In this document: positions 1-10,836 of the stretch, in pieces | How positions within the stretch are numbered: the first letter of the stretch is position 1 | How the letters are laid out: each line of letters begins with the position of its first letter | NCBI GenBank assembly: GCA_963691705.1 | Contig: OY829546.1 | Span: 34,008,040 to 34,072,039, forward strand | Source: Viola odorata | Taxonomy: Eukaryota; Streptophyta; Magnoliopsida; Malpighiales; Violaceae | DNA length: 64,000 bases | Direction of reading: 5' to 3' | Program-made: the position numbers and the translations under genes | Notes under the pieces: model-generated | Seen by the model: only the letters and a program-made list of their open reading frames with translations | Told to the model about the DNA's origin: nothing | The model's database searches: none

Positions 1-1674
1 GAAAGTGGGTTGAGTGAAAGGATTAGATGTTGGCTTGAACTCTATGAGTTTACAAGCTTACATTCCATGGTTAATTTTGCTTTGAAAATAGAAGCTCGTG
101 AGTCCTGAAGAAACCCAAGTCGTAGCTCATCTGAAATACCACCTACACCCTCTCAACCTTGTCAACCGAATGTGATTGTAAAATGCCAATTGTTTGAGAA
201 AAGTGTGGGTGAAAATAATGTAATGATAAGTGAAAAAGGTGAGCTTGAAAGTGAGATAAAAAAGAGTGATCTTTAGCATGAAAAGAGAGAGATGAGTGTC
301 GGGGAAAATGAGAGTGATACAAACATGTGATTGTAAAATGATTTGGGTGTAAACATTAAACTGCATGTGTTTAAGGTTCTTGTCAACCCTTTGTTTGAGT
401 TTGGAAATGTTACGTTGGGGAGTGAAAAGATTGAGGAAACACAAGAGAGGGTAACACTTTTGGGAGAAGAAAGTGAGAAAAATATCAATCACTCGGAGCA
501 TGACGAAGACTCACTTGAACGCATCCCCAACTCCTAATCTCCAACGATGCCACGTCTTCCCTAGGTCTAGGGAAGAGTCAGGAATGCTTTACCATTCAGC
601 CCTCCGTATGTGACTTGATCGCTTTTACCATTTTTTTGAGATATATGCTCATTTTCCATCTTCTTAGTTCTGCAAGTTTGATCCTGGAAAGAGGAAGAAA
701 TAAGCCCAAATTAGCAGTATCATCGTTTCAAATATCACTAAAAGAGATAACAATTATATGGAATATAAGCAATCAATCATCCATGCCTATCGCGTGCCTC
801 GCGCTAGCGCATGCACTATGGGCCACGCATCTTGGCTTCATGGTTTGTTAGGTCTTTGCTCGTCTCTGCCTTGGTTGTGATAAAGTTGATCATCCGGTTT
901 TCTTCTCCATCCTCTTGCTCCATTTGATTATCAAGTTCTTTTTAAATGAACATTGATAATTGTTCTTATATTGCTATAGCATGTGCGCATGTCATTGGCC
1001 CATTGGGTATGTGACGTGATCCGTCCTCCTGTGTGAGTTGGCCAAATCTATATAAGGAGCTTTAGAGGATCTAGCCTGGAAGTTTACTAGACAAACAACA
1101 ATACAATGACAAACACAAACGAAGGAATACAGTACGGAGATATACAAGAAGGGAAGGGTAGAAGGACTTGAACGCGGTGAAGAATATTGAGATGCACGTT
1201 GAATACACAGGTAGAGATTGGAAATGGAAAGGAACATACACATATATTTCACAAGGATTTCGTTTGCAAGAACGGCTAGTAAACGATTACACATAAATAC
1301 AAAGGTTGATGGTTTACGTTTTACTTGCGAAGTATCAAAGCACCATCAAGGCTTAGAAGTCTACAAGATGAGTTTAGTGTGATAAAGGAGGAGTTATCTC
1401 TACTCAACAAAATCACTCAAATATCTAAACTGATGAAAATAGTAACTAAGTTCGGTATTTATACTAAGTCACAAAAACAATCAATATTCTTTCCTCTACC
1501 TCCTCCGGAAGGACTCGGAAGTGGCTCCGCTACCAATAAATCCAGTTCATCCAAAACAGTTAATTCATGATTAGTAACTCCATCCTCCTTTCTACTACCA
1601 GGACCGTCAGAAAATCAAAAACTACCAATAAATCCAGTAAGTTGGACCAATAAATCCAAGAAAACCCAACAATT
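1..1674. other. Unassigned sequence with a degenerate retroelement-like stretch
   Basis: No intact gene is seen. Bases 190-537 read on the plus strand as a Lys/Glu/Ser-rich, stop-interrupted peptide (last open part 343-537, 64 residues). It resembles the charged linker found after the protease in the F elements further right, so it may be a remnant of one. Bases 541-1674 hold no supported coding region; a short direct repeat (ACCAATAAATCCA) occurs at about 1531-1543 and 1621-1634. Function is unknown. Confidence 0.3.
1048..1057 (+). promoter_or_regulatory. TATA-like box (CTATATAAGG)
   Basis: A good TATA-box match lies about 60 bases before an A/C-rich stretch (ACAAACAACAATACAATG). No long ORF follows, so this could be the promoter of an unrecognised LTR or gene fragment, or chance. 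Confidence 0.25.
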
Positions 1675-2165
1675 GTGATACCAAGTTTTACAACTCTGAT
1701 GCTAATGGCATACCCGTTAGGGGCCCTAACGGTATACCATTAGCCCCAGCCATCTTCGGGAGATCGATTCTTGGAAATCTATTTTTTGGAATTTTGAAGT
1801 CGAAGCTAACGATATGCCGTTATGGACACTAACATCAAACTGCTAGCCTCTCCTAGGTTTAGGAGATTCGAAGAGTTTTGGAAAATTCAAAACCAAAGCT
1901 AATGACATGCTATTAAGCACATTAATGACATACCGTTAACTCTAGGTCTATTTTACGAAGGTTTCCTTTTAAGGTCCATTTTGCACTTTAGTATAAATAG
2001 TTAGTTTGTTTCTTTCCTTCCTCAGGTTATGTTGAGCGTTTATTGCTGAGTTAGAGAATACTCCTCCCTCTAAACACTTTAAACTCCCTTATAAGATTCT
2101 GGGGTTAAGAGCTCCTTAAATCCTTGCAAGTAAAACATTAAGCTATCAATTTGTAGTTTGTTGCT
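1675..2165 (+). repeat. Family K LTR, 5' part (split by F1)
   Basis: This matches the LTR at 8489-9298, for example 'TGAGTTAGAGAATACTCCTC' and 'CAATTTGTAGTTTGTTGCT'. Its U3 has copies of the palindrome-like TAACGGTATACC motif and a TATA box (AGTATAAATAG, about 1990-2000). The LTR stops at TTGCT (2161-2165), where element F1 begins, and resumes at 8087. The left limit at TGATACCA is uncertain. Confidence 0.7.
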
Positions 2166-3336
2166 TCATACGATCCTAGTTGCGTAGGATGCGTAGCACG
2201 TAAATTTGATCGTTGTTCAAAGACGGATTTCGATGCGGAATAATTAACTTGACTCGTGCGAATGTAGACCACCTCGCCAACTGAATGCTAAGAGCCCTAG
2301 TCGATTTCACGTCAAGGTTCTTGTATCAGATTCTTAGGACTAGACTCAACAATTGTGAGAATCACACTAAGACAAACGACACAATAATGCAATTCCAAGG
2401 ATTTACTTGTATACGACTCGGGTATTGTAGACTCAAGAAGAACAAGGTTCAACACATTGAACAATGGGGTAGAGATTTGAAAGAACAAAGTCTTAATTTA
2501 TCAAAATAACAGCCATCTCAATAATGGAGCTAAATGGCTCCTTATAAAGAGTTTACAAGCAAACCCTAATCTGATAAGATGTAGGAGTTCTAATTAAGGA
2601 AAATAACTTAATTAACTAATTAATCAATTAACTAAATAAATAATTAACTAATTAACTAATTAAAGTAAATATAAATATATTTAAATACATTCTAGCAGCC
2701 CATGTCGAGTTCTCCATCATCGGGCCAAGGTTTGGGCCGAAACCTCAAGTCGTATATTGTCTCACGTACACACTGCGCACCATAATGTCAACATGGATAA
2801 CTTTCAAACCACTGGGGAAAATGGCTGAAATTGGTTCCAAATGAAAGCTAACATCCTGAAGTTTCCAAAACATGGTTGATCGCAAGATTCAGACTTGTAC
2901 AACCCCGGCTAGGTACGGACGAAGTCGACTGATGCGTCTTAGAATCCTTGTCTGCGTAGGACTACTGTCAACGAGAATGTTGGCTTGATCGTTTGGACGA
3001 TCCACTCGTCCAAACGTCTTGAAATTTGGACACAATAAACATAACACATAGAGGTTTCCATCAAGCCTTTCTAATCCCTGATCGGACTCCATCTGATCCA
3101 TCATGTCTTGACGCTTTTGTCCATGTATTCGCGTGATACATCTTGGGATAGTAGCATTCCCTCCCTCTTTGGAAAGATTCGTCCTCGAATCTCGCTCATC
3201 ATAATCTGCCCACGAAAGCTCCACAATTATATGCTCAAAGCATACTCGCCATCTCTCATGCTTCCTTAGTCGCCATCTCTTGTGCTTCAAGGGCAAGGCG
3301 CTCGATGCTCTAGGGTTGGTATGAGGATTCACATCA
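2166..3336 (-). repeat. F1 3' LTR (extended form)
   Basis: It is closely similar to 6932-8086. A minus-strand TATA (CTTTATAAGG) lies near 2540-2550. The segment from about 3155 contains an old purine-tract and pol-end module (minus GAGGACGAATC...AAAGAGGGAGGGAAT), so this LTR is about 180 bp longer than the solo copy at 9702-10666. The expected start TGATACG has become TCATACG. Confidence 0.8.
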
Positions 3337-3360
3337 TTCCCTCTCCCTTCGAAAAGATTC
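3337..3360 (-). promoter_or_regulatory. F1 polypurine tract
   Basis: On minus this reads GAATCTTTTCGAAGGGAGAGGGAA and abuts the LTR start TGATGTGAATCC. The same arrangement (GAATCTTTTCTAAGGGGAAGGGAA) abuts the F2 LTR at 47308-47331, which supports it as the plus-strand primer site. Confidence 0.7.
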
Positions 3361-4115
3361 ACCCTCAAATCTGTACCTAGACCTGCAGTACAATACCTTA
3401 AGTTAGACTCATCAAAATAATCACAAAATGAATTATACCAACTGCATGGATCCACCGTTTCCCGCATACATTGCACGGGCAAGGCCTATCTTCAATGAAC
3501 GCACGCGATGAGAAGGCCAAGACAGTGCATGTTCATGGTCCAGTTCATGGGCCATGAGCAAGACCATGAAGTCTGGGCAGACTTGAGTTTTTGAGTGACT
3601 TGTAGTTCACTTGAAGGGCAAATAATTATGTAGTATAAATAGGGTATCTTAGCCATTTTTAGGACTTGTCTTTGATTTGAATGTTATTTCTCTAAGACCA
3701 AACCCTAGTGTAGCTTAGGTAATTTAGGGTTCTTAAAACCAGCACTTCATCTTCTTTACTTTGTAACAAGGTTGCTCAAGCAAGTTCTTGAGAGGGTTTG
3801 TTGGGTATTGAAGTTATATAATTATTGTTCATCTAAACACTCTCCTTTCATCCATTAATCCGCTGCACAATCCGCAATCTCCTTGCGACGTTATCCTCTC
3901 CATTAAACACCTTAAATTATCCATCAATCCATCAATTATCCATGTGTTTACCACCTCCCAAAGGAGGCTAGATCCTTGCTGCCTTCATCTCATGGTTTCA
4001 TCTCCAAATCGAAGTCGAGGCTTTATCACCAACCTCTTAAATTCAATTCGGCGGTGATGCAATTGAACATGTCAACACATTGGACAGGTTCATCGCTCCA
4101 AGAGGTCATGTTTTC
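3361..4115. other. F1 3' non-coding part with a plus-strand LTR-like fragment
   Basis: Bases 3361-3482 are the end of the downstream reading frame (minus, ending ...TDLRVNLF before the purine tract). Bases 3483 to about 4085 look like LTR or promoter sequence in the opposite orientation, with AGTATAAATAGGG at 3632-3644 followed by a leader-like pyrimidine/AAACCCTA region. No gene is seen. A short LTR fragment trapped inside F1 is possible, but its ends were not found. Confidence 0.35.
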
Positions 4116-4802
4116 TTAGACTTGGGTTATCCTTATCGTCTCAATTTCCTTGCTGCCACCTATGCTTAACCATACTCTCAAAGGCAGCAACATTAAATTG
4201 GATCGCATCATATGAACAAATGCATACACAAGATTCATCAACAATTTAGAGTCAGTAGGCACACAACGGTTGTAAGTAGAATAGATAAACGGAAGACACT
4301 TCTCCCATGTAAAGGCATACTTATAAACCAAAACATGCCGTAAGGACCCTAACTTCCTTTTATCCATATTGTTCGAGACATTAAACATACCAAAATAGTG
4401 AGATAAATCATCACAATGAGCTCTAGGTACAACTATCTCATCACTTGGCCTAGTATAAATGCCAAACCTCTTGCGTTTTCGCAAGTACTCCTCAAAGGCG
4501 TATGACTTAGCCTTCGACCTTTGCATACGACCATCGTCTATTAATTTAATTTCAGAATGATTTAAATGAATGATGTCCACATACTTACACGAATCAGACC
4601 TAGGGAAAGAACGACGTGTTTTACCTTCTCGGTTAAGGTTAACCGAGCTAGTCTCCATGGATGCGCAAGTCCCTTTTCCTCCTTTCGGCTCCAATGATTT
4701 GTACTTCATTACTGCCAATAATTCATTCTTTCCCTGCACATGAGAACACACAACACTAGAAGAGAAAACGAAAGTGTTATTGTTAGTAAAATCTAGGCGC
4801 AA
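4116..4802 (-). CDS. ORF-X of F1, unknown protein (228 aa)
   Basis: I do not recognise this protein and assign no function. It is an open 228-codon frame lying where RT, RNase H and integrase would be, directly after the truncated RT start. The centre (residues about 73-128) contains CKYVDII, then DDGRMQRSKAKSYAFEEYL, then KRKRFG, then a basic/acidic stretch ending EIVVPR. The ORF at 47615-48232 of F2 has the same order (CRYVDII, DDGPMQNPKAETFAFEEYL, KRKKLG, EIVIPR). The start DFTNNNTFVFSSS matches NFTNPYPIVFSSS in F2. The N and C parts are poorly conserved. It could be a captured host fragment or a fast-evolving retroelement protein. No signal peptide or clear membrane segment is visible. 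Confidence 0.6.
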   Translation of the reverse strand: MRLDFTNNNTFVFSSSVVCSHVQGKNELLAVMKYKSLEPKGGKGTCASMETSSVNLNREGKTRRSFPRSDSCKYVDIIHLNHSEIKLIDDGRMQRSKAKSYAFEEYLRKRKRFGIYTRPSDEIVVPRAHCDDLSHYFGMFNVSNNMDKRKLGSLRHVLVYKYAFTWEKCLPFIYSTYNRCVPTDSKLLMNLVYAFVHMMRSNLMLLPLRVWLSIGGSKEIETIRITQV

Positions 4803-4806
4803 TGGA

Positions 4807-5350
4807 TCATGCGACGTACATAAGCGCTAGGAAAAAAAAACGCACGTTACCTTGGCAGCTAGGATTAACCGATCTGATCACACACTTTATGTGGTGCGTA
4901 ATCCTTCGAATTGGCGATTGGTTAGGGGTCATCTTCTCTAGAAATATATCTTTAATTACCTGTACAAGAGAAGAAACTCCAATAGGAAAAGGTTCAAACA
5001 AATCAGGGTTAGAGAGGTGAAAACGCAAAGGCCAAAAAATTGTTTTTGAAGGGCTTGCGTCAAAACGAATTTTGCACATATATAATGCATTCCTTACTCC
5101 TCTCCTTTTGGCATATACACTAAATTTCTTTTTATTATCCTCTCCTTTTGACCTCTCAATGCCAGTCTCAGCACACTTACTCTTTTCGTGCGAATGTTTA
5201 CACTCACCCTCTGCATGCTTACTCTTTTCATGCAAATGTTTTTATCTCTTACACTCACCCTCTGCATGCTTACTCTTTTCATGTGAATGTTTATCTCTCA
5301 CACACTCGCTCTCACCTCTTTGTTTACTATTTCTCTTTGGATCTCAAACT
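4807..5350 (-). pseudogene. F1 charged linker and truncated RT start
   Basis: Downstream of the protease on minus is a Lys/Glu/His-rich linker, then a stretch (about 5000-4860) reading LFEPFPIGV and DIFLEKMTPNQSPIRRITHH. This resembles the conserved start of Ty3/gypsy RT (…DVFPEE-P-GLPP-RGIEHQID). It then breaks off. The RT palm with its catalytic aspartates is missing, so no polymerase can be made. Several stops interrupt the join to the protease. The match is by eye and moderate. Confidence 0.45.
5184..5300 (-). repeat. Short coding tandem repeat (HEKSKHAEGECK)
   Basis: On minus, about three copies of a 39-48 base unit encode HSHEKSKHAEGECK-like peptides in the charged linker. On plus the unit shows as CTTACTCTTTTCATG repeats. 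It probably arose by slippage. Confidence 0.6.
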
Positions 5351-5486
5351 CAGCATAGGTCTTAACAAGTCTTTGTTGATGCTCAAAGGCTTTGGTTGGT
5401 GTCAAAAGAGCTAAGGTGAATTTCTTCCCATCTTTCACCAACTTGTAACCGTTGTTCCTTCCATGATTCGCTGCTCCATCAAGCTG

Positions 5487-5770
5487 TCACGGTCTTCCAA
5501 GTAATATGTGACTCGCTTGCATAGGGATGACATCACAAAGGATCTCATCCTTGTATTTTCCAATGGAGAAACTCACTAAAACTTGCTTAGTCACTTTTAT
5601 TCCGTTCCCATCTGCCATCCATTGCAAAAGATATGGCTTCGGATGCGTCAATATGGGAAGGTTCAACTTGTGCACTGCTAAAGTGCTCACATAATTCATG
5701 CAACTCTCCTTTTTAATAGTCAACACACATCCCCATTCTGCAACGTTGCAAATAGTGTGGAATAAGTTCT
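5487..5770 (-). pseudogene. F1 retropepsin-like domain, active site lost
   Basis: On minus this reads VHKLNLPILTHPKPYLLQW, then TKQVLVSFSIGKYKDEILCDV, then ASHILLGRP. That is the typical core and C-terminal part of the aspartic protease of plant Ty3/gypsy elements. The catalytic loop, expected as D-[SG]-G-[ST/SC], reads TIKKESC, so the aspartate is gone and the enzyme should be inactive. A stop follows ILLGRP. Its neighbours are the gag-like ORF upstream and the charged linker downstream. Confidence 0.75.
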
Positions 5771-5771
5771 C

Positions 5772-6143
5772 TCATGGCTCCTTCTCATTCACTTCCATCT
5801 TTCCTTTTACACTCAAAGGATGCTCAATACAGAGCGTTTTAGCATGTTCATGCTCTCCGAAACATGGTCTACAAGGTGTTTGGCGCTCAGTTGTTGCTGC
5901 GCGCACATAGGGCTTGTGCTTGGGGTTTGCGTAGCGCATAAAGGACATGCCATCAGGTGCCTCATCGGCCTTGTCCCTTAATTTGACTTTGGCCACAAGC
6001 TTCGGATTTATTGGCGCAAGGGCCGCAAGCCTTGCTACTACTTCAGTATTTGTAGCCGCTTGTCTTTCGTTCCTCACCCTCAATTGTTCGGTGAGAGCCG
6101 TGAGCATGGCCACCACATCCTGCTGCCCTCTTCCTTGAGACAT
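5772..6143 (-). CDS. F1 short gag-like ORF
   Basis: An open frame from the ATG at 6143 (MSQGRGQQDVV) to a stop at 5772, 123 residues. This start is preferred over the upstream in-frame ATG at 6164 because F2 (MSFAMSSPR) and the K remnant (MSFESVMGN) start similarly after an equivalent leader. It is rich in Ala, Arg, Lys and Glu. It has one C-x2-C pair (TPCRPCF) but no CCHC knuckle and no recognisable capsid domain. It probably represents a degenerate gag N-terminus read toward the protease. Whether it is expressed is unknown. Confidence 0.5.
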   Translation of the reverse strand: MSQGRGQQDVVAMLTALTEQLRVRNERQAATNTEVVARLAALAPINPKLVAKVKLRDKADEAPDGMSFMRYANPKHKPYVRAATTERQTPCRPCFGEHEHAKTLCIEHPLSVKGKMEVNEKEP

Positions 6144-6914
6144 CTTGAATTTTTTGAAAGTCACAACACGAAAAAGAAGCGTAAAATTGCACTAATCCTA
6201 GAACTCCCTCACGTGTTTACTCTCATGTTTAAAACTCTCTAATGCACTCACAAGTTCACTCAAAATCCCTGCAATTGTTCAAGTGTTAGTGAGACTCAAG
6301 AGTTCAAGAATAGGCTTCCAAGAAGACTCTCGAAGAAAACTAGCTTTAAAACAATTGTTGACACTTGGTACTTGATTAATTGCAAGAACAACCAATTAAA
6401 CAAATAACAAGTAGAGTAGAAGGAAATTTTAAAGAATCCAAGAAAGCTCAAATTGACTCGAAAGGACTCAAACAATTCCAACTTTCAGTTCTGATTTTAA
6501 TTATGCAATTGCACCTTCAACTTCAATTTGCTTGGTTTTATTTATGCTTCAAACACTTCAATTCTTTTTGTGTTTGATAGAAAATAACTTTCTTTTGATG
6601 TTGTTGTTTCTCTTTTTCTTTTCTTTTATCCTTTTTTTTTTTACTCTTTTGTTGACAAAAAAACACAATTTAGTAAATCGGGTGCAGCTTTTGGCTCCGG
6701 TGTCCGAATCACTTGATTCTTTTTGATTCGGGAGACCACTTTCAAGAAAATCATACTTCAATAGCTATATATTGAAATACAATTTCAACACTGACAAACA
6801 TGTAACTAACCAAGCACACAAGGAAATCGGTTTTTGAATGGAGTAGAAGAAGAAACCTATTCCAGCAAAGAAAAATTGAAAACAATAAGCATACTTACCA
6901 ATCTTTGAATGACT
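6144..6914 (-). other. F1 5' leader
   Basis: Non-coding leader between PBS and gag. It shares GAGTTTTAAACATGAG and AAACACGTGAG with the K leader near 9360-9400, and the CTCCGGTGTCCGAATCACTTGATTCTTTTT block (about 6695-6725 on plus) with the F2 leader near 49970-50000. This conservation may mark a packaging or dimerisation signal. Confidence 0.55.
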
Positions 6915-6930
6915 TATGCTCCACTACCAA
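6915..6930 (-). promoter_or_regulatory. F1 primer-binding site
   Basis: Minus TTGGTAGTGGAGCATA lies one base inside the right LTR. It resembles the initiator-tRNA-Met type TGGTATCAGAGC with substitutions. F2 has TTGGTAGCGGAGC at the same place. Confidence 0.65.
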
Positions 6931-6931
6931 C

Positions 6932-8086
6932 TGATATGATCCTAGTTGCGTAGGATGCGTAGCACGTAAATCTGATCATTGTTCAAAGACGGATTTCGAT
7001 GCGGAATAATTAACTTGACTCGTGTGAACGTAGACCACCTCACCAACTGAATTCTAAGAGCCCTAGTCGATTTCATATCAAGGTTCTTGTATCATATTCT
7101 TAGGACTAGACTAAACAATTATGAGAATCACACTAAGACAAACGACACAATAACACAATTCTAATGATTTACTTGTATACGACTAGGGTATTGCAGACTC
7201 AAGAAGAACAAGGTTCAACACGTTGAACAATAGGGCAGAGATTTGAAAGAACAAAGTCTTAATTTATCAAAATAACAGCCAACTCAATAATGTAGCTAAA
7301 CTACTCCTTATAAAGAGTTTACACGCAAACCCTAATCTGATAAGATGTAGGAGTTCTAATTAAGGAAAATAACTTAATTAACTAATTAATCAATTAACTA
7401 ATTAACTAATTAAAGTAAATATAAATATATTTAAATACATTCTAGCAGCCCATGTCGAGTTCTCCATCATCGGGCCAAGGTTTGGGCCGAAACCTCAAGT
7501 CGTATGTTGTCTCGCGTACACACTGCGCACCATAATGTCAACTTGTATAACTTTCAAACCACTGGGCCAAATGGCTGAAACTGGTTCCAAATGAAAGCTA
7601 ACATCCTGACATTTCCAAAACATGGTCTATCGCACGATTCAGACTTTTACAGCGCCGGCTAGGTTCGGACGAAGTGGGCTGACGCGTCTTAGAATCCTTG
7701 TCAGCGTAGGACTATTGTCAACGAGAATGTTGGCTTGATCTTTTGGATGATCCACTCGTCCAAACGTCCTGAAATTTGGACACAATAAATATAACGCATA
7801 GAGGTTTCCATCAAGCCTTTCTGATCCCTGATCGGACTCCATCTGCTCCATCATGTCTTAACACTTTTGTCCATGTAGTCGCGTGATACATCTTGGGATC
7901 GTATCATTCCCTCCCTCTTTGGAAAGATTCGTCCTCGAATCTCGCTCAGCATAATCTGCCCATGAAAGCTCCATAATTATATGCTCAAAGCATACTCTCC
8001 ATCTCTCATGCTTCCTTAGTCGCCATCTCTTGCGCTTCAAGGGCAAGGCGCTCGATGCGCTAGGGTTGGTATGAGGATTCACATCA
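6932..8086 (-). repeat. F1 5' LTR (extended form)
   Basis: Starts TGATATGATCC and ends GGATTCACATCA on plus. It contains the internal old purine-tract module (about 7907-7945). Minus TATA (CTTTATAAGGAG) is near 7305-7316. Downstream is TTGGT and the resumed K LTR. Confidence 0.85.
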
Positions 8087-8091
8087 TTGGT

Positions 8092-8397
8092 ACTTCTTAT
8101 CTGAGTGTTTGTGTGTTGTAATTTGTGGAATATTCAGAGCCTTGAATCTGTGTAAGTTCTTTTCAAGTTTAATTCAAGTATTTATTGTTGTTTAAATCCA
8201 TTTCATCTTCAAGTATCTATCCATCTTGCTTGTGTTTGTTTTCCTAATTATTTGTTTTTCATTGTACTCTTTTTCCGCTGCAAATCTCCAACGTATTTCT
8301 GCGATTTTATTGTTGAATTTGTGAGAAAACATAAGGCTAGATCCTTGCTCCAAAGCACAAATGTTTCAGCTTCTTAAAAAGAGCTTGAATCGTATCA
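8092..8397 (+). repeat. Family K LTR, 3' part (continues 1675-2165)
   Basis: Matches 8990-9298 (TGAGTGTTTGTGT, GGAATATTCAGAGCCTTGAA, CTTGAATCGTATCA). It resumes the LTR cut by F1 and ends GTATCA at 8397. Confidence 0.75.
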
Positions 8398-8488
8398 CTA
8401 TGAAGATCCTTTCCTAAGCTCCATCCCTAACCGAGACCACGACCTTAAAGCAATGGATTCGAGGACGAATCCTTTCAAAGAAAAAGGT
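8398..8488 (+). other. Deleted interior of a K element with polypurine tract
   Basis: Only about 90 bases separate two K LTRs. The last part, GATTCGAGGACGAATCC then TTTCAAAGAAAAAGGTGA, is the plus-strand end of pol plus purine tract, so the orientation is plus. The rest of the element is deleted. Confidence 0.65.
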
Positions 8489-9298
8489 GATGATACGATC
8501 AGGCCTAGCTTAGTCTTGGTGATGAGTGAGCACACATCTGAAGGGCGAGAGACATGCTCAGAGATAAAAAATAGGCGAGATTCATACCAACCCGAGGCCA
8601 TCCGTGTGGCCTAGCTTTTCCCGCACGCGCGGTGGAGCCAATGCTGCAGAGAGTGCTTAACGGTATACCGTCAGATGGATATTTTTGAGCAAGTTTGGTC
8701 GAGATTAACCACATGTAGTTAAGGCCTTAACGACATACCATTAGTCTCGGGCCAGAAATGCAAAAATGGGACTTTTTTTATCATTTTTAAGCTCATTTTA
8801 TGTAATAGTATAAAATACTACTTATCTTCTTATTTTAGTCAGTTTATGTTGAGTGTTTATTGCTGAGTTAGAGAATACTCCTCCCTATAAACACCATAGA
8901 CTCCCTTGTAATATTTTAGGGTTGAAAGCTCCTTGAATCCTTCCAAGTATAAAGATTAAGCTTTCAATTTGTAGTTTGTTGCTACATCTTGTATGAGTGT
9001 TTGTGTATTGTAATTTTTGGAATATTCAGAGCCTTGAATTTGTGTAAGTTATTTGGGAGTTAATTCAAGTATTTATTGTTGTTTCAATCCATTTCATCTT
9101 CAAGTATCTATCCATCTTTCTTGTGTTTATTTTCCTAATTATTTGTCTTTCATTGTACTACTTTTCCGCTGCATAACTCAAATATTCTCCACCAATTTCT
9201 TGTGTGATTTCTTCGTGTATTTGTGAGACAAGTCAAGCTAGAGCCTTGCTCCAATGCCCAAACATTTCAGCTCACTCAAAGGAACTTGAATCGTATCA
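8489..9298 (+). repeat. Family K LTR, complete (810 bp)
   Basis: Runs from TGATACGATCAGG to GAATCGTATCA, with nearly perfect inverted ends. The TATA-like AGTATAAAATAC is at about 8808-8819. U3 has TTAACGGTATACCGTCAG (about 8656) and a related copy near 8730. It serves as the 3' LTR of the deleted element to its left and the 5' LTR of the gag remnant to its right. Confidence 0.8.
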
Positions 9299-9448
9299 TT
9301 ACCTCTTTGGAGGCGTGACTTGAGAGAAATGTGAGCACTTATGAGCACAATTTTTATGAGAGTTTTAAACACGAGTGCAAACACGTGAGCGAGTGTTCAC
9401 ACTAACTTATAAAAATATTAGTTTGTTCCTTTTTGCAGGTATTTCACT
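9299..9448 (+). other. Leader of a K-type element
   Basis: Resembles the F1 leader (GAGTTTTAAACACGAG, AAACACGTGAG). A pyrimidine-rich CCTTTTTGCAG sits just before the gag ATG and could be a splice acceptor. No clear PBS follows the LTR. Confidence 0.45.
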
Positions 9449-9701
9449 ATGTCATTCGAGAGTGTGATGGGCAATTCACGTCAAGGAGAAGCCTCGGTCA
9501 CACCTAAAATTATGACTGACGCTTTCACCAACTTGAATCTTACACTACAAACCATGCAAGCAATGCAACAAGTTGTGCTAGCAAAGCTTGAGGACATAGG
9601 CTGTGTAGTGAGTGAGCAAGCAACGAGGCACAAGGGCAAGCACACACACGCATACTCTCAACACACCACACCTCATGATGCTAAAAATGCGCAATTGTAT
9701 G

Positions 9702-10666
9702 TGATACGATCCTAGTTGCATTGGATATATAACACGTAATTCTGATCATTGTTCAAAGATGGATTTCGATGTGGAATAAGATAACTCACTTAGACAGCGT
9801 AAGCCTGCTGATCGCTAATCACCAACCAACCTAGTTCGAACAAGGGAGGATCCTTGGGCGAATCACTAAGCCTATATCCCTTGTGGATATCAACCTAGGA
9901 CAGGCGATCAAGTAGGATACAATTTCAATTTTACTTATTGACGACTCGAGTATTGCGGACTTGAGAAGAAACAAGGTTCAGCACTTGAACAATGGGTAGA
10001 AATTTGAAAAAACAAAGTCTCAATTTTATCAAAATAACAACCAACTCAATAATGGAGCTAAACGGCTCCTTATAAATAGTTTACAAGCAAACCTTAATAG
10101 GAATAGAAGTAGGAGTTCTAATTAAGGAAAATAACTTAAGTAACTAATTAATCAATTAACTAATTAACTAATTAACTAATTAACTAATTAAAGTAAATAT
10201 AAATATAGCCCATGTCGAGTTCTCCATCATCGGGCCAAGGTTTGGGCCGAAACCTCAAGTAGTATGTTGTCTCGCGTATACACTGCGCACCATAATGTCG
10301 ACTTGTATAACTTTCAAAACACTGGGCCAAATGGGCTGAAACTTGTTCAAATGAAAGATAACATACCAAAGTTTCCAAAACGTGGTCGATCGCACGATTC
10401 AGACTTGTACAACGCCGGCTAGGTTCGGACAAAGTCACCTGATGCGTCTTAGAGTCCTTGTCTGCGTAGGACTACTATCAACGAAAATGTTGGCTTGATC
10501 TTTTGGACTATCCACTCGTTCAAACGTCCTAAAATTTGGACACAATAAACATAAGACATAGAGATTTCCATCAAGACTTTGTGATCCCTGATCGGAATCC
10601 ATCTGCTCCATCATGTCTTGACGCTTTTATCCATGTAGTCGTGTGATACATCTTGGGATCGTATCA
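9702..10666 (-). mobile_element. Solo LTR of the F1 family (short form)
   Basis: TGATACGATC at 9702 and GATCGTATCA ending at 10666 are perfect 10-bp inverted ends. It is flanked by identical 5-bp target duplications GTATG (9697-9701 and 10667-10671). The minus-strand TATA (TTTATAAGGAG) shows on plus near 10064-10075. There is no interior, so it is a product of LTR-LTR recombination. Unlike the F1 LTRs it lacks the 180-bp extension. Confidence 0.92.
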
Positions 10667-10836
10667 GTATGCGTTGCCTCCAATGAGGCATTAGCGTCGA
10701 GAGACGGCCTAGTTGAGATGCTTAGCAACGGGCATACGAGGTTGTCTGAAGAAATGCATAGTTGTTCTAACTTAGAGATGTCTCTCCCCTCCGTGGGCCC
10801 TAAGACATATACAGTGGCAGCCGAGCCATGCCAACC

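Larger units (their letters stand above)
2166..8086 (-). mobile_element. F1: RT-less (non-autonomous) Ty3/gypsy LTR element
   Basis: A minus-strand element with LTRs at 2166-3336 and 6932-8086. The PBS (TTGGTAGTGGAGC read on minus) adjoins the right LTR and a purine tract adjoins the left LTR. The flanks TTGCT (2161-2165) and TTGGT (8087-8091) are a 5-bp target duplication with one mismatch, and joining them restores the split K LTR. The 3.6-kb interior holds, in minus order, a short gag-like ORF, a protease-like stretch, only the start of RT, then ORF-X. Palm, RNase H and integrase are absent, so movement would need another element's enzymes. Confidence 0.85.

Noticed and set aside
2889..3482. 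197-aa minus ORF crossing the F1 LTR boundary
   Set aside because: Only the part before the purine tract (ending TDLRVNLF) is plausibly coding; the rest is LTR sequence, and solo LTR copies do not keep it.
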